Numbered from the stretch's first letter, positions 1 through 8,641 are shown. The stretch is DNA of 64,000 nucleotides from Aliihoeflea sp. 2WW (GCF_000497755.1 NZ_AYOD01000015.1:186001-250000); one strand, 5' to 3'. The notes: generated by a model from the sequence alone, not told the origin. Translations and numbers: made by a program.

Positions 1-711
1 CGCCTCGCCGAGCCGAGCGAGGGCCGCATCGAGTTCGACGGCCGCGAGATCACGGCACTCAAGGGCCGCGAACTTCTCCGCTGGCGCGCGACCTGCGCCA
101 TGGTGTTCCAGCAGTTCAACCTCGTCGGCCGTCTCGACGTCATCACCAACGTCCTCACGGGCCGCCTCTATCACCATGGCCTCGTGGCGAGCCTCCTCCA
201 GCACTTCACCGCCGCCGAGCGCGCCTTCGCGATCCGCGCGCTCGACCGCCTCGGCATGGCGCATACCGCGCTCCAGCAGGCCGACACTTTGTCCGGCGGC
301 CAGATGCAGCGCGTGGCGATCGCCCGCGCGCTCGTGCAGGAGCCGAAGATCGTGCTGGCCGACGAACCCATCGCCTCGCTCGACCCGCTCAACGCCAAGG
401 TGGTGATGGACGCGCTGCGCACCATCAACCGCGAGGACGGCATCACCGTCATCTGCAACCTCCACACCCTCGACACCGCCCGCAACTACTGCGACCGCAT
501 CATCGGTCTGGCCGAAGGCAGGGTCGTCTTCGACGGCAATCCAGGACAACTCACCCAGCGCATGGCCCGCGAGATCTACGGCGCCGAAGCCGAGGAAGCC
601 TTCCACGAAGGCATGACCTCCACCACCCTCGGCGGCGAGCCGGCCAAGGCGAGGTTGTCCGAAGCGGACTTGAAGAAATCGCAGGCAAATGCCCGCGCGA
701 TGGCGGGGTGA
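1..711 (+). CDS. phnC: Phosphonate ABC transporter ATP-binding protein PhnC (5' truncated)
   Basis: ATPase of a phosphonate importer, acting on the cytoplasmic face with the two PhnE permeases downstream. The frame is open to the window edge, so the N-terminus and Walker A loop are missing; 236 residues remain. Visible are the Q-loop region ([13 protein letters not shown]), the ABC signature [15 protein letters not shown] and the Walker B segment [14 protein letters not shown], followed by an H-loop area in which the histidine is in NLHTLDTA. The unusual [16 protein letters not shown] stretch is typical of PhnC. The gene is followed by a 231-base gap filled by a palindromic repeat and then phnE. 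No phnD gene lies between them, so the binding protein is probably encoded upstream of the window. Confidence 0.93.
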   Translation, partial: RLAEPSEGRIEFDGREITALKGRELLRWRATCAMVFQQFNLVGRLDVITNVLTGRLYHHGLVASLLQHFTAAERAFAIRALDRLGMAHTALQQADTLSGGQMQRVAIARALVQEPKIVLADEPIASLDPLNAKVVMDALRTINREDGITVICNLHTLDTARNYCDRIIGLAEGRVVFDGNPGQLTQRMAREIYGAEAEEAFHEGMTSTTLGGEPAKARLSEADLKKSQANARAMAG

Positions 712-750
712 GATGATGATCCGCATCGATCGTTGGACGTATTCGCCGGT

Positions 751-904
751 CACCCCCCTCTGGCCTGCCGGCCATCTCCCCCTCAAGGGGGGAGATCAGT
801 CTCGTCATCGTCCCACTCGACATACAAATGTATTGGCGCAGCCGATTGCGCGCGTGATCTCCCCCCTTGAGGGGGAGATGCCCGGCAGGGCAGAGGGGGG
901 TGTG
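751..904. repeat. Intergenic palindromic repeat (copy A)
   Basis: Two arms (751-797 and 856-904) are near-perfect reverse complements, each beginning with a C-rich block, a GGCCTGCCGGCC-like core and an ATCTCCCCC-TCAA-GGGGGGAGAT hairpin. The 58-base centre is AT-richer. It fills most of the gap between phnC and phnE. Elements of this kind are frequent in Mesorhizobium-like genomes. No transposase or coding frame is associated with it. Confidence 0.8.
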
Positions 905-942
905 ACGGAGAACGGTCCTCTCCAAGCGAAGGACCCCACCCA

Positions 943-1836
943 ATGACCTCCGCCGTCGCCACCTTCGAGCGCCATCGCGCCGACCTCATCCGCCAGCGCC
1001 GCACGATGAACTTCGTCTTCATTGCCGGCTTCCTCGCCGTGCTCGCAGCCTCCATCTACATCTCGCGCTTCTACCCCGAACGCCTCGCCTCGGGCCTGCC
1101 GCGCATCTTCGACTATTTCGGCACGATCATGCCGAACCTCGAACTCGACAAGCTCTTCCTCCCGCGCGGCGGCGACGGGCGTGCAGTGCCCGGCTCCATC
1201 ACCTACTGGTATTCGGACTTCTGGCTTTATGTCCGCCTGATCGGCGAGACGATCCTCATGGCATTGACCGCGACGATCATCGGCGCGACCGCGGCCCTGG
1301 TCCTCAGCTTTCCCGCGGCCCGCAGCCTCGCGCCGACGCGCACGGTCTTCTGGGCAGCCCGCCGCTTCCTCGAAATCTGCCGCGGCATCCCCGAAATCCT
1401 GATCGCGCTGATCCTGGTCTTCGCCGTTGGCGTCGGCCCGCTCGCCGGCGTCATCGCCATCGCGATCCACACGGCCGGCGCACTGGGGAAGCTCTTTTCC
1501 GAGGTCAACGAGAACGCCTCGATGCGGCCCGTCGAGGGCATTCGCGGCGTCGGCGGCAACTGGTTCGAGGAGATGCGCTACGGTGTCCTGCCGCAAGTTC
1601 TGCCGAACTTCATTTCCTACGCATTGCTGCGCTTCGAGATCAACGTACGCGCCTCCTCCATTGTCGGCTTCGTCGGCGCCGGCGGCATTGGCTCCGAACT
1701 CAACCGCGTCATCAGCCTTTATTCCGACGACCGGGTCGTCGCCGTGCTGCTGCTTGTCGTGATGACCGTGACGCTGATCGATCTCTTCTCGGAACGCCTT
1801 CGCACACACTTCATCGGCAGGGAGAATCTCGCATGA
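943..1836 (+). CDS. phnE: Phosphonate ABC transporter permease PhnE (first copy)
   Basis: Integral membrane subunit of the phosphonate importer, 297 residues. A hydrophobic segment lies at about 23-41, further segments at 100-125 and 151-178, and the cytoplasmic EAA-type loop that docks on the ATPase at about 187-222 (SEVNENASMRPVEGIRGVGG, then GVLPQVLP). A second permease starts inside its stop codon (ATGA overlap at 1833), so the two are translationally coupled and probably form a heterodimer. Two adjacent phnE genes are usual in Rhizobiales. Assignment is firm at family level; whether the substrate is phosphonate or phosphite is not decided by sequence. Confidence 0.93.
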   Translation: MTSAVATFERHRADLIRQRRTMNFVFIAGFLAVLAASIYISRFYPERLASGLPRIFDYFGTIMPNLELDKLFLPRGGDGRAVPGSITYWYSDFWLYVRLIGETILMALTATIIGATAALVLSFPAARSLAPTRTVFWAARRFLEICRGIPEILIALILVFAVGVGPLAGVIAIAIHTAGALGKLFSEVNENASMRPVEGIRGVGGNWFEEMRYGVLPQVLPNFISYALLRFEINVRASSIVGFVGAGGIGSELNRVISLYSDDRVVAVLLLVVMTVTLIDLFSERLRTHFIGRENLA

Positions 1837-2690
1837 GCGCGCACACGCTGTCCGCCTTCGACGCGCGTCTCGTCGCCGAGGCCCGCGCGGCTCATCCCGG
1901 CGCCTTCGGTTCGCCCGCCCGTCGTGCCATTGGCTGGACCATCACGCTCGTGATCCTCGCCTATGTCGCCGGCTCGCTCTGGTATTTCGAGGTCTGGAAA
2001 CTCGGCTACGCGTCCGACCGGGCCCTGCGCCTCATCCGCGCGCTGTTCGTCTGGAAGGACTTTTCCACCTGGCAGTTCGCCAACATCTATACCGGCATCG
2101 CGCAGACGCTGGCCATGGCGTTCCTCGGCACGCTGCTCGGTTCCGTCGCAGCCCTCGGCATCGGCTTCCTTGCCGCCCGCAACACGATGCGGGTGACCTT
2201 CTTCCGGCAACTCGTGCGCCGCTTCCTCGATGTCCTGCGCGGCGTCGACCAACTCGTCTGGGGCCTCGTCTTCGTGCGCGCCGTCGGCCTCGGTCCGCTC
2301 GCCGGCGTCCTCGCCATCTTCGTTTCCGACATGGGCACCTTGTCGAAGCTCTATTCCGAGGCGATCGAGAACATCGACCGCAAGCAGGTGGAAGGCGTGC
2401 GCGCAACCGGCGCCTCGCCGCTCAAGGTCGTGCGCTACGGCTACCTGCCGCAGGTGCTCCCGGTCTTCATCTCGCAATCGCTCTATTTCTTCGAATCCTC
2501 GACCCGCAGCGCAACCGTGCTCGGCATCGTCGGCGCGGGCGGCATCGGCATGATCATCATCGAGCGGTTTCGTGCGAACCTCTTCGACCAGGTTGCGTTC
2601 GTCGTGCTCAACGTGCTCGTGTGCATCTTCGTCATCGACTGGGTGTCGCGGAAAATCCGCGAGCGCTTCATAGGCGGGACGGCGCATTGA
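1833..2690 (+). CDS. phnE: Phosphonate ABC transporter permease PhnE (second copy)
   Basis: Second membrane subunit of the same importer, 285 residues, overlapping the previous gene by four bases. It shares the paralogous EAA loop (SEAIENIDRKQVEGVRATGA, then GYLPQVLP) and the C-terminal GIVGAGGIGMIIIERF signature seen in PhnE proteins. Its N-terminus is longer and polar before the first membrane segment at about residues 34-51. Divergence from the first copy shows an old duplication, not a recent one. Confidence 0.93.
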   Translation: MSAHTLSAFDARLVAEARAAHPGAFGSPARRAIGWTITLVILAYVAGSLWYFEVWKLGYASDRALRLIRALFVWKDFSTWQFANIYTGIAQTLAMAFLGTLLGSVAALGIGFLAARNTMRVTFFRQLVRRFLDVLRGVDQLVWGLVFVRAVGLGPLAGVLAIFVSDMGTLSKLYSEAIENIDRKQVEGVRATGASPLKVVRYGYLPQVLPVFISQSLYFFESSTRSATVLGIVGAGGIGMIIIERFRANLFDQVAFVVLNVLVCIFVIDWVSRKIRERFIGGTAH

Positions 2691-2758
2691 GATTGTCGCG
2701 GACGCTTCGCATTCTTGTCATGCGAATCGTCTAGGCGATGCACTTTCGGAGCTTTTGG

Positions 2759-3448
2759 ATGCGCTACGCCATTTACTTCACACCCGGCGAGGCCGACCCG
2801 CTGACGCGTGCGGCCGAGCGCTGGATCGGCCGGAGCGCATTTTCCGATGCGGTGCCCGCGCCGCTCGACGCCGACCTCGCTTTCCACACCGCCTCGGCGC
2901 GCCGCTATGGCTTCCACGCGACGCTGAAGGCGCCCTTCCGCCTCACTGAGGGCCGCAGCGAAGCCGAACTCGTCGATGCCTTCGACCGCTGGACCGCGGC
3001 CCGCGCGCCCTTTGTCGGTCCGCGCCTCGTCATCGGCCAGATCGACGGTTTCTTCGCCCTTGTGCCGGAAAGCCGCAGTGCCGATCTCGACACTCTCGCG
3101 CGCGATTTGACCATCGATTTCGACGCCTTCCGCGCACCTGCCGGCGAGGCCGAGATCGCGCGTCGCAACCCTGAAAGCCTGACCACCCGCCAGGTCCGCC
3201 ATCTGCACGAATGGGGCTATCCCTATGTGATGGAGGATTTCCGCTTCCACATGACGCTGACCGGCCGCGTCGGAGGCGAGGAGGCCGCGCAGCTTCGCCG
3301 CCGGCTCGAAGCCCATTTCGGCGCACTTCTCGATGCGCCCGTCGCCTTCGCCTCGCTCGCGCTCTTCGTCGAGCCCGAGCCGGGCGCTCCCTTCACGGTC
3401 CGGGCCTTCCGCCTGCTCGGCCGAAACCTTGCACGAAAGACCGCCTGA
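2759..3448 (+). CDS. Phosphonate-operon 2H phosphoesterase-like protein (DUF1045)
   Basis: A 229-residue protein of the family annotated as a putative phosphonate metabolism protein (DUF1045/TIGR03223). Two His-x-Thr motifs are visible, GFHATLKAPF (His53-Thr55) and FRFHMTLTGR, which is the hallmark of the 2H phosphodiesterase superfamily acting on cyclic phosphates. I chose ATG 2759 (MRYAIYFTPG) over ATG 2738: the family starts here and a GGAG lies 7 bases upstream. It sits directly before phnM and phnN, so a step on ribosyl cyclic phosphate, the job done by PhnP elsewhere, is an attractive but unproven role. No phnP is visible in the window. Confidence 0.85.
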   Translation: MRYAIYFTPGEADPLTRAAERWIGRSAFSDAVPAPLDADLAFHTASARRYGFHATLKAPFRLTEGRSEAELVDAFDRWTAARAPFVGPRLVIGQIDGFFALVPESRSADLDTLARDLTIDFDAFRAPAGEAEIARRNPESLTTRQVRHLHEWGYPYVMEDFRFHMTLTGRVGGEEAAQLRRRLEAHFGALLDAPVAFASLALFVEPEPGAPFTVRAFRLLGRNLARKTA

Positions 3449-3449
3449 C

Positions 3450-4589
3450 ATGCCGACCGAAACCATATTCTCCAATGCCCGCATTGTCCTTGCCGACCGC
3501 ATCGTCGAAGGCTCGGTGCGCATCGTCGACGGCCGCATCGCCGACATCGACACGGGCGCCAGCCGGATCGGCGAGGATTTCGGCGGCGACTATCTGCTGC
3601 CGGGCCTCGTCGAGCTCCACACCGATCATCTCGAAGGCCACTTCGCCCCGCGGCCCGGCGTGCGCTGGAACGCCGTCGCCGCCGTCCAGGCGCATGACGC
3701 GCAGATCGCGACCTCGGGCATCACCACCGTCTTCGACTGCCTGCGCATGGGCTCCGACGAGGATGGCGGCTTCGCGCCCGGCGAGATGCGGCTCCTGGCC
3801 GACGCGATCGAGACCGCGCAGGCCGACGGGCGCCTGCGCGCCGACCATTTCCTGCATCTGCGCTGCGAGGTTTCCTCGCCCGACGTGCTCGCCGCGTTCG
3901 AGGGCTTCCGCGCCGACACGCGCGTGCGCCTCGCCTCGCTGATGGACCACGCACCCGGCCAGCGCCAGTTCCAGACGATGGGTCAGTACACGCTCTACTA
4001 CAAGACCAAACGCGGCCTCACCGACGACCAGTTCGAGCGTTTCGTGGCGCAGAGGCAAGAGCAGTCCGCACGCTATTCGGCGCCGCACCGCCGCGCGATC
4101 GGCGAGCATTGCCGCGCCGCCGGCGTCACGCTCGCCAGCCATGACGACGCCACGCTCGCCCATGTCGACGAGGCCGTGGAGGACGGCGTGCGGCTGGCCG
4201 AGTTCCCGACCTCCGTCGAAGCGGCCCGCGCCTCGCACGAGGCCGGCATGAGCGTCCTGATGGGCGCGCCCAACGTGGTGCGCGGCGGCTCGCATTCCGG
4301 CAACATCGCCGCGCGCGATCTCGCCGAGGCCGGTATCCTGGACGTTCTGTCGTCGGACTACGTGCCGTCGAGCCTTTTGCAGGCCGCGTTCCGTCTGGCC
4401 GAGGAGGTCGAGGCGATTTCGCTGCCACAGGCCGTCGCGCTCGTTTCAGCCACGCCCGCCCGCACCGTCGGCATGGACGATCGCGGCCAGATCGAGACCG
4501 GCCGCCGCGCCGACCTGATCCGCGTCGACAACATGGCTGGGCTGCCGGTCGTCCGCTCCGTCTGGCGCGAGGGCAGGCGCGTCGCATGA
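3450..4589 (+). CDS. phnM: Alpha-D-ribose 1-methylphosphonate 5-triphosphate diphosphatase PhnM
   Basis: Amidohydrolase-superfamily enzyme of the C-P lyase pathway that removes pyrophosphate from ribosyl phosphonate triphosphate, giving the C-P lyase substrate. The 379-residue protein carries the metal-binding HTDH at residues 57-60 in PGLVELHTDHLEGHFAPRPG, the PhnM hallmark, followed by later conserved segments LASHDDATLAH and DVLSSDYVPSSLL. The frame is open upstream to 3333, but ATG 3450 is right: it follows the preceding stop by one base and gives the family N-terminus MPTETIFSNARIVLAD. Its stop overlaps the phnN start. Confidence 0.95.
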   Translation: MPTETIFSNARIVLADRIVEGSVRIVDGRIADIDTGASRIGEDFGGDYLLPGLVELHTDHLEGHFAPRPGVRWNAVAAVQAHDAQIATSGITTVFDCLRMGSDEDGGFAPGEMRLLADAIETAQADGRLRADHFLHLRCEVSSPDVLAAFEGFRADTRVRLASLMDHAPGQRQFQTMGQYTLYYKTKRGLTDDQFERFVAQRQEQSARYSAPHRRAIGEHCRAAGVTLASHDDATLAHVDEAVEDGVRLAEFPTSVEAARASHEAGMSVLMGAPNVVRGGSHSGNIAARDLAEAGILDVLSSDYVPSSLLQAAFRLAEEVEAISLPQAVALVSATPARTVGMDDRGQIETGRRADLIRVDNMAGLPVVRSVWREGRRVA

Positions 4590-5155
4590 CGCCCGCAGAC
4601 CCGATCGGGGGCGGCTCTTTCATCGCCGTCGTCGGCCCCAGCGGCGCCGGCAAGGATTCCGTCATGCGCTTCGCGCGCGATTCGCTGGCGGATGACCTGC
4701 GCGTCCATTTCATCCGCCGCGTCATCACGCGCCCGCATGACGAGATCGGCGAGGACCATCAGCCCGCCGACGACGCAACCTTCGACGCGATGCGCGACGA
4801 TGGACGCTTTGCGCTCCAATGGCAGGCGCACGGCAACAGCTATGGCATCCCCGTCGAGGCCGACGCGATGGTGGCGCAAGGCCATGTCGTGATCGCCAAC
4901 CTCTCCCGCACGGTGCTCGCCGAACTTCCGCGCCGATACCGACGCCCGCTCGTCGTCGAGATCACCGCCGCCCCGGAAATCCTCGCCCGCCGCATCGCCG
5001 CGCGCGGACGCGAGAGCGAGGCGGAAATCGCGCACCGCCTCGCCCGCAAGGTCGCGGCCGCGCCCTTTCCTGGCACGATCGTCATCGACAATGGCGGCCG
5101 TCTCGAGGAGGCGGGACGCGCCTTCGCCGACCTCATTCGCCGCCAACTGGCCTGA
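4586..5155 (+). CDS. phnN: Ribose 1,5-bisphosphate phosphokinase PhnN
   Basis: Guanylate-kinase-like enzyme that phosphorylates ribose 1,5-bisphosphate to PRPP, closing the C-P lyase pathway. The 189-residue protein has its P-loop GPSGAGKD at residues 17-24 and the family segment RRVITRPHDEIGEDHQ. It starts within the phnM stop (ATGA), so it is the coupled last gene of the phosphonate operon. The convergent dehydrogenase-like gene ends two bases further on, leaving no room for a terminator. Confidence 0.93.
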   Translation: MTPADPIGGGSFIAVVGPSGAGKDSVMRFARDSLADDLRVHFIRRVITRPHDEIGEDHQPADDATFDAMRDDGRFALQWQAHGNSYGIPVEADAMVAQGHVVIANLSRTVLAELPRRYRRPLVVEITAAPEILARRIAARGRESEAEIAHRLARKVAAAPFPGTIVIDNGGRLEEAGRAFADLIRRQLA

Positions 5156-5156
5156 C

Positions 5157-5966
5157 CTATTCGTCAGGCGCCACGAACGCCCGCAGCAACTCGAACTGGC
5201 CCCGCGCCATCGCCCGCCCGTCGATGGTCCGCAGGCCGCGCGCACGGGCAGCGCCCAGAAATATCGTCTCCGCCGGCTCGGTAATGGCGTCGGCCGCGAT
5301 TGCGCCGGCGGGCAGCGAAGCGACCTGTTCAGGTGAGAATGCCGTGCCCGGCGCATAGTCCATGCCGAGCGGCGTTGCGTTGATCGCCATGTCGTAGCCG
5401 CCCAGATCGTCGGGCATGCCGCTGCTCACCTCGATCCCGGTTCCCGCCAGACGGCTCACCAGCGCATCAACCTCGTCGCCCGAGCGCGACCAGATCGCGA
5501 GCTTGCGCCCACCGCGTTGTGCGAATTCGAACGCGATCGCCGTCCCCGCCGCGCCCGCGCCCGCCAGCACCGCCGCCTTGCCGAACGGCTCGAATCCCGC
5601 ACCCCGCGCGCCATTCCAGAAACCCGCGCCGTCCGCCATGTCACCGAATAGGCGCCCGTCCGGGTTGCGGCGCACCGCGTTGACGCTTTCGAGCGCACGC
5701 GCGGTCGGCCCGGCTTCGTCGACCAGCTTGAGCAAGGCGCGTTTGTGCGGCAGCGTGGCGACGAAGCCGTCGCAGTTTTCCGCCTCCCGCACCATCGCCA
5801 CGAAACCATCGAGCGCGGCGACGCTGACCTCGAGCGGCACCATCACGCGGTCAATGCCATGTTCGGCGAAATAGGTGTTGAACAGCAACGGTGAGCGCAC
5901 CTGCGCGATCGGCGTTCCGATCATGAAGACGACCCGCGTGGCGGCCGTGACGATGCGTTGGCTCAT
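5157..5966 (-). CDS. Shikimate dehydrogenase-like oxidoreductase (AroE family)
   Basis: NAD(P)-dependent dehydrogenase of the shikimate/quinate dehydrogenase family, 269 residues. The catalytic pair is kept (Lys75 in TLPHK, Asp112 in GDMADGAGF) with Asn96 (SVNAV) and the dinucleotide loop GAGAAG at about 136-141. The usual Ser-x-Ser that grips the shikimate carboxylate is Val23-Arg-Ser25, so the first serine is lost and the substrate may differ. ATG 5966 is preferred to 6005 because GAGGAG precedes it closely. It is divergent from the GntR gene and borders an aromatic-catabolism island, so a catabolic role (quinate, shikimate or a relative) is more likely than biosynthesis. Confidence 0.8.
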   Translation of the reverse strand: MSQRIVTAATRVVFMIGTPIAQVRSPLLFNTYFAEHGIDRVMVPLEVSVAALDGFVAMVREAENCDGFVATLPHKRALLKLVDEAGPTARALESVNAVRRNPDGRLFGDMADGAGFWNGARGAGFEPFGKAAVLAGAGAAGTAIAFEFAQRGGRKLAIWSRSGDEVDALVSRLAGTGIEVSSGMPDDLGGYDMAINATPLGMDYAPGTAFSPEQVASLPAGAIAADAITEPAETIFLGAARARGLRTIDGRAMARGQFELLRAFVAPDE

Positions 5967-6058
5967 GAATGAATTCTCCTCTCCCGACTTGACGGCGCCA
6001 GCCATAATCCATAACAGGCAAAATATTGAAGATTTTTCGACGCGTTGGAGGAGTTTGC

Positions 6059-6718
6059 GTGTTCGGGAGGAAAAACTCGGATTCCGATACGGTCGTTCGA
6101 CTGCTCGCCGCGCAGGTGCGCCGCGACATCTCGATCGGCGTGCTCGCTCCCGACGCCAAGCTCAAGATCGACGAACTGCGCCAGCGCTATGGCGGCTCGG
6201 CCCATTCCTTCCGCGAAGCGCTGACCCAGCTCACCAGCGAAGGTCTCGTCGAGGCCAGCGCACAGCGCGGTTTTCGCGTCGCCTCCGCCACGCAGACCGA
6301 TCTCGAGGACATCACCCGCCTGCGCGCCGAGATCGAGACGCTCGGACTCGGCTGGGCCATCCGGCATGGCGACCTGCGCTGGGAAGGCGAGGTGCTCGCC
6401 GCCTTCCATACCTATGCCCGCCTCTGCGCTCAGGCCGATACAGACCGTTCCGCGCTCGCCATTGAATGGGACGAGGCCGGCCGCCAGTTTCATGCGTCGC
6501 TCGTTTCCGCCTGCCGCTCGCCGCGCCTGATCGAGTTCCAGGACCGCCTCCATACACAAAGCCGCCGCTTCCGCTACGCCGCGCTCATCGAGGGCCGGAT
6601 CGACCTTTCGGCCGAAACGCACGCCCTGCGCAATGTGGTCGAAGCGGCCATCGCCCGCAATGCAGACGGGGCCCGCGAGGCACTCTCGCAACACATTCTC
6701 GGCGTCCTCGGGCGCTGA
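6059..6718 (+). CDS. GntR-family transcriptional regulator (FCD type)
   Basis: DNA-binding regulator, 219 residues, with an N-terminal winged helix of about 70 residues (LLAAQVRRDISIGVL, LRQRYGGSAHSFREALTQL, GFRVAS) and a C-terminal helical FCD ligand domain containing DITRLRAEIETL and WDEAGRQFHASLV. I chose GTG 6059: GGAGGAG lies five bases upstream, while the TTG at 6026 has no such site. The 92-base gap to the divergent dehydrogenase gene should hold its operator. FCD regulators usually respond to organic acids, which fits control of the island that follows on the same strand. Confidence 0.88.
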   Translation: MFGRKNSDSDTVVRLLAAQVRRDISIGVLAPDAKLKIDELRQRYGGSAHSFREALTQLTSEGLVEASAQRGFRVASATQTDLEDITRLRAEIETLGLGWAIRHGDLRWEGEVLAAFHTYARLCAQADTDRSALAIEWDEAGRQFHASLVSACRSPRLIEFQDRLHTQSRRFRYAALIEGRIDLSAETHALRNVVEAAIARNADGAREALSQHILGVLGR

Positions 6719-6771
6719 AATCCGGCCGTCTCGGCCATTCGAAGAAAGCAACTGTCTCAGGGAGGAATAAC

Positions 6772-7785
6772 ATGCTTTCGATAACCCGCAGGACCTTCGG
6801 CGCACTTGCCGCCGCCACCATGCTGATGGGCGCCGGCGCCGCCAGCGCCGAGCCGGTCAAGATCGGCATCCTGTCCTTGACCTCGCATTCGCCGTCGATC
6901 ATCGCCGAGGGCAAGGGCTATTACGAGGAAGCAGGCCTCGAGGTCGAGTTCGTGCCGTTCCAGGCCGCCCAGCCCATGGCCGTGGCGATTGCGTCGGGTG
7001 ACGTCGATTTCGGCCTCACCGCCATGACCGCCGGCCTCGTCAGCCTCGCCGAGCGCGGTGCGGTCAAGATCATCGGCGGCGCCATGGCCGAGGCCGAGGG
7101 CGTCGAGGGCCACAAGATCCTCGTCTCCAAGGCCGCCCATGAAGCCGGCGTGACAACCCCTGCCGGCCTCGAAGGCAAGCGCTTCGGCATCACCACGGCC
7201 GGTTCGTCCTTCCACTACATGGCGCACAAGATCGCCGACGGCGAAGGCTTCGAGCGTTCGTCGATGGAGATGGTGCCGCTCAACGGCGTGCCCGCGGTCA
7301 TCGCCTCGCTGCGTTCGGGCCAGATCGACGCCTGGTCGATCCAGCCGAACATCGCAGACGGCCTCATCGCCAGCGGCGACGTCTTCGAGGTCGGCCGCAT
7401 CGACGACTATGTCGATACCTATCAGGTCACGACCCTGTTCACCTCGAACGAGCTCATCGCCAACAATCGCGAGCTCGTCGAGAGCTTCGTCGCCGCCTTC
7501 TCGAAGGGCGTCGCGGACTACAATGCAGCCTTCGTCGACAAGACCATGTCCGAAGACGAGAGCGGCGAGATGGTCGCGATGATCCACGAGTGGGTCTACA
7601 CGGACCGTCCGCTCGAGGACGCGGACGCGGCGATCCGCGCCGGCGCGATGCGCATGAACGAGGGCGCCAAGCTGAACCTCGCCAGCATCGAGGACCAGCT
7701 CGAATGGTTCAAGTCCGAGAACCTCGTTCCGCAGGATGCTTCGATCGAAAACCTGGTCGACACGAGCTTCGTCGAGACCTTCTGA
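6772..7785 (+). CDS. NitT/TauT-type ABC transporter substrate-binding protein
   Basis: Periplasmic binding protein of the SsuA/TauA/NMT1 class, 337 residues. The signal peptide (residues 1 to about 27) contains TRRTFGA, a twin-arginine-like motif, and ends at ASA. The mature start VKIGILSLTSHSPSIIAEGKG is typical of the class. ATG 6772 is set by CAGGGAGG at 6758-6765; the frame is open further upstream but overlaps the GntR gene. The ATPase and permease genes follow. The ligand is unknown; the surrounding genes suggest an aromatic or alicyclic acid. The ribosome binding site exactly matches the CCTCCCTG segment of the sRNA candidate near 60254. Confidence 0.9.
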   Translation: MLSITRRTFGALAAATMLMGAGAASAEPVKIGILSLTSHSPSIIAEGKGYYEEAGLEVEFVPFQAAQPMAVAIASGDVDFGLTAMTAGLVSLAERGAVKIIGGAMAEAEGVEGHKILVSKAAHEAGVTTPAGLEGKRFGITTAGSSFHYMAHKIADGEGFERSSMEMVPLNGVPAVIASLRSGQIDAWSIQPNIADGLIASGDVFEVGRIDDYVDTYQVTTLFTSNELIANNRELVESFVAAFSKGVADYNAAFVDKTMSEDESGEMVAMIHEWVYTDRPLEDADAAIRAGAMRMNEGAKLNLASIEDQLEWFKSENLVPQDASIENLVDTSFVETF

Positions 7786-7797
7786 CCTCCCAAGGCT

Positions 7798-7829
7798 GCC
7801 GGCTCCGGGCGTCCGTGCCCGGAGCCGGC
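7798..7829 (+). other. Perfect 13-bp hairpin between binding-protein and ATPase genes
   Basis: Arms 7798-7810 and 7817-7829 are exact reverse complements around a GTCCGT loop. No T-run follows, so it is not a classical terminator. It lies 12 bases after the binding-protein stop and may stabilise the upstream mRNA or reduce read-through, as hairpins at this position do in other importer operons. Confidence 0.7.
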
Positions 7830-7870
7830 TCGACCCGAGGAGGCGTTCTGCCCAACCCGAGGAGCCGATC

Positions 7871-8641
7871 ATGGATCTTGTGATCGACAACATCACGCAT
7901 CGCTACGGCCAGACCGACGTGCTCGAAAACATCAATTTCGAGCTCAAGAGCGGTGAGATCGTCTGCATCATCGGCCCGTCGGGCTGCGGCAAGTCCACGC
8001 TCCTGCGCTTCATCGGCGGGCTGGAGCGGCCGACCTCCGGCCGTGTCCTGATCGCCGGCGAGCCACCGGCCGGCTCACTCAATCCGCTGACTTACATCTT
8101 CCAGGATTTCGCGCTCCTTCCCTGGCGCACGGTCGAAGGCAATGTCAGCCTCGTGCTCGAGGATCACGGCATTCGCGGCGGCAAGGCCGAAGCCATCATC
8201 GAAGACGTGCTTCGCCGTACCAAGCTGTCGGATTTCCGCAAGGCGTTGCCGCGCCAGCTTTCGGGCGGCATGAAGCAGCGCGTGGCCATCGCCCGCGCGC
8301 TCTCGGTCAACCCGGCCGTCATGCTGATGGACGAGCCGCTTTCCGCGCTCGACAGCCAGACCCGCGAACTCCTCCTCGACGACCTCGTCGAGCTGTGGTC
8401 GCGCGAAAAATTCTCCGCCTGCTACGTCACCCACAACCTCGCCGAGGCCGTCCGGCTCGGCCACAAGATCATCGTCCTGTCGCGCCGTCCCGGCCGCATC
8501 CGACAGGTCGTCGAGATCGACATGCCGCTCGCCGAAAGGGCGGGGCGCCTCGCCGAGCTGGAAGAGACCCAGCGTCACCTGTGGAACCTGATGCGCGACG
8601 AAGCGCGCGCCGCCGACATGGAGTTGGCCGATGTCGCTTGA
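7871..8641 (+). CDS. NitT/TauT-type ABC transporter ATP-binding protein
   Basis: Cytoplasmic ATPase of the importer, 256 residues. Walker A is GPSGCGKS at 35-42, the Q-loop is in IFQDFALLPW, the signature is [15 protein letters not shown] and Walker B is VMLMDEPLSALD, with the switch histidine in YVTHNLAEA. The C-terminal half follows SsuB/TauB rather than PhnC. ATG 7871 gives the family N-terminus MDLVIDNITHRYG. The permease start lies inside its 3' end (11-base overlap), so the two are translated together. Confidence 0.93.
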   Translation: MDLVIDNITHRYGQTDVLENINFELKSGEIVCIIGPSGCGKSTLLRFIGGLERPTSGRVLIAGEPPAGSLNPLTYIFQDFALLPWRTVEGNVSLVLEDHGIRGGKAEAIIEDVLRRTKLSDFRKALPRQLSGGMKQRVAIARALSVNPAVMLMDEPLSALDSQTRELLLDDLVELWSREKFSACYVTHNLAEAVRLGHKIIVLSRRPGRIRQVVEIDMPLAERAGRLAELEETQRHLWNLMRDEARAADMELADVA

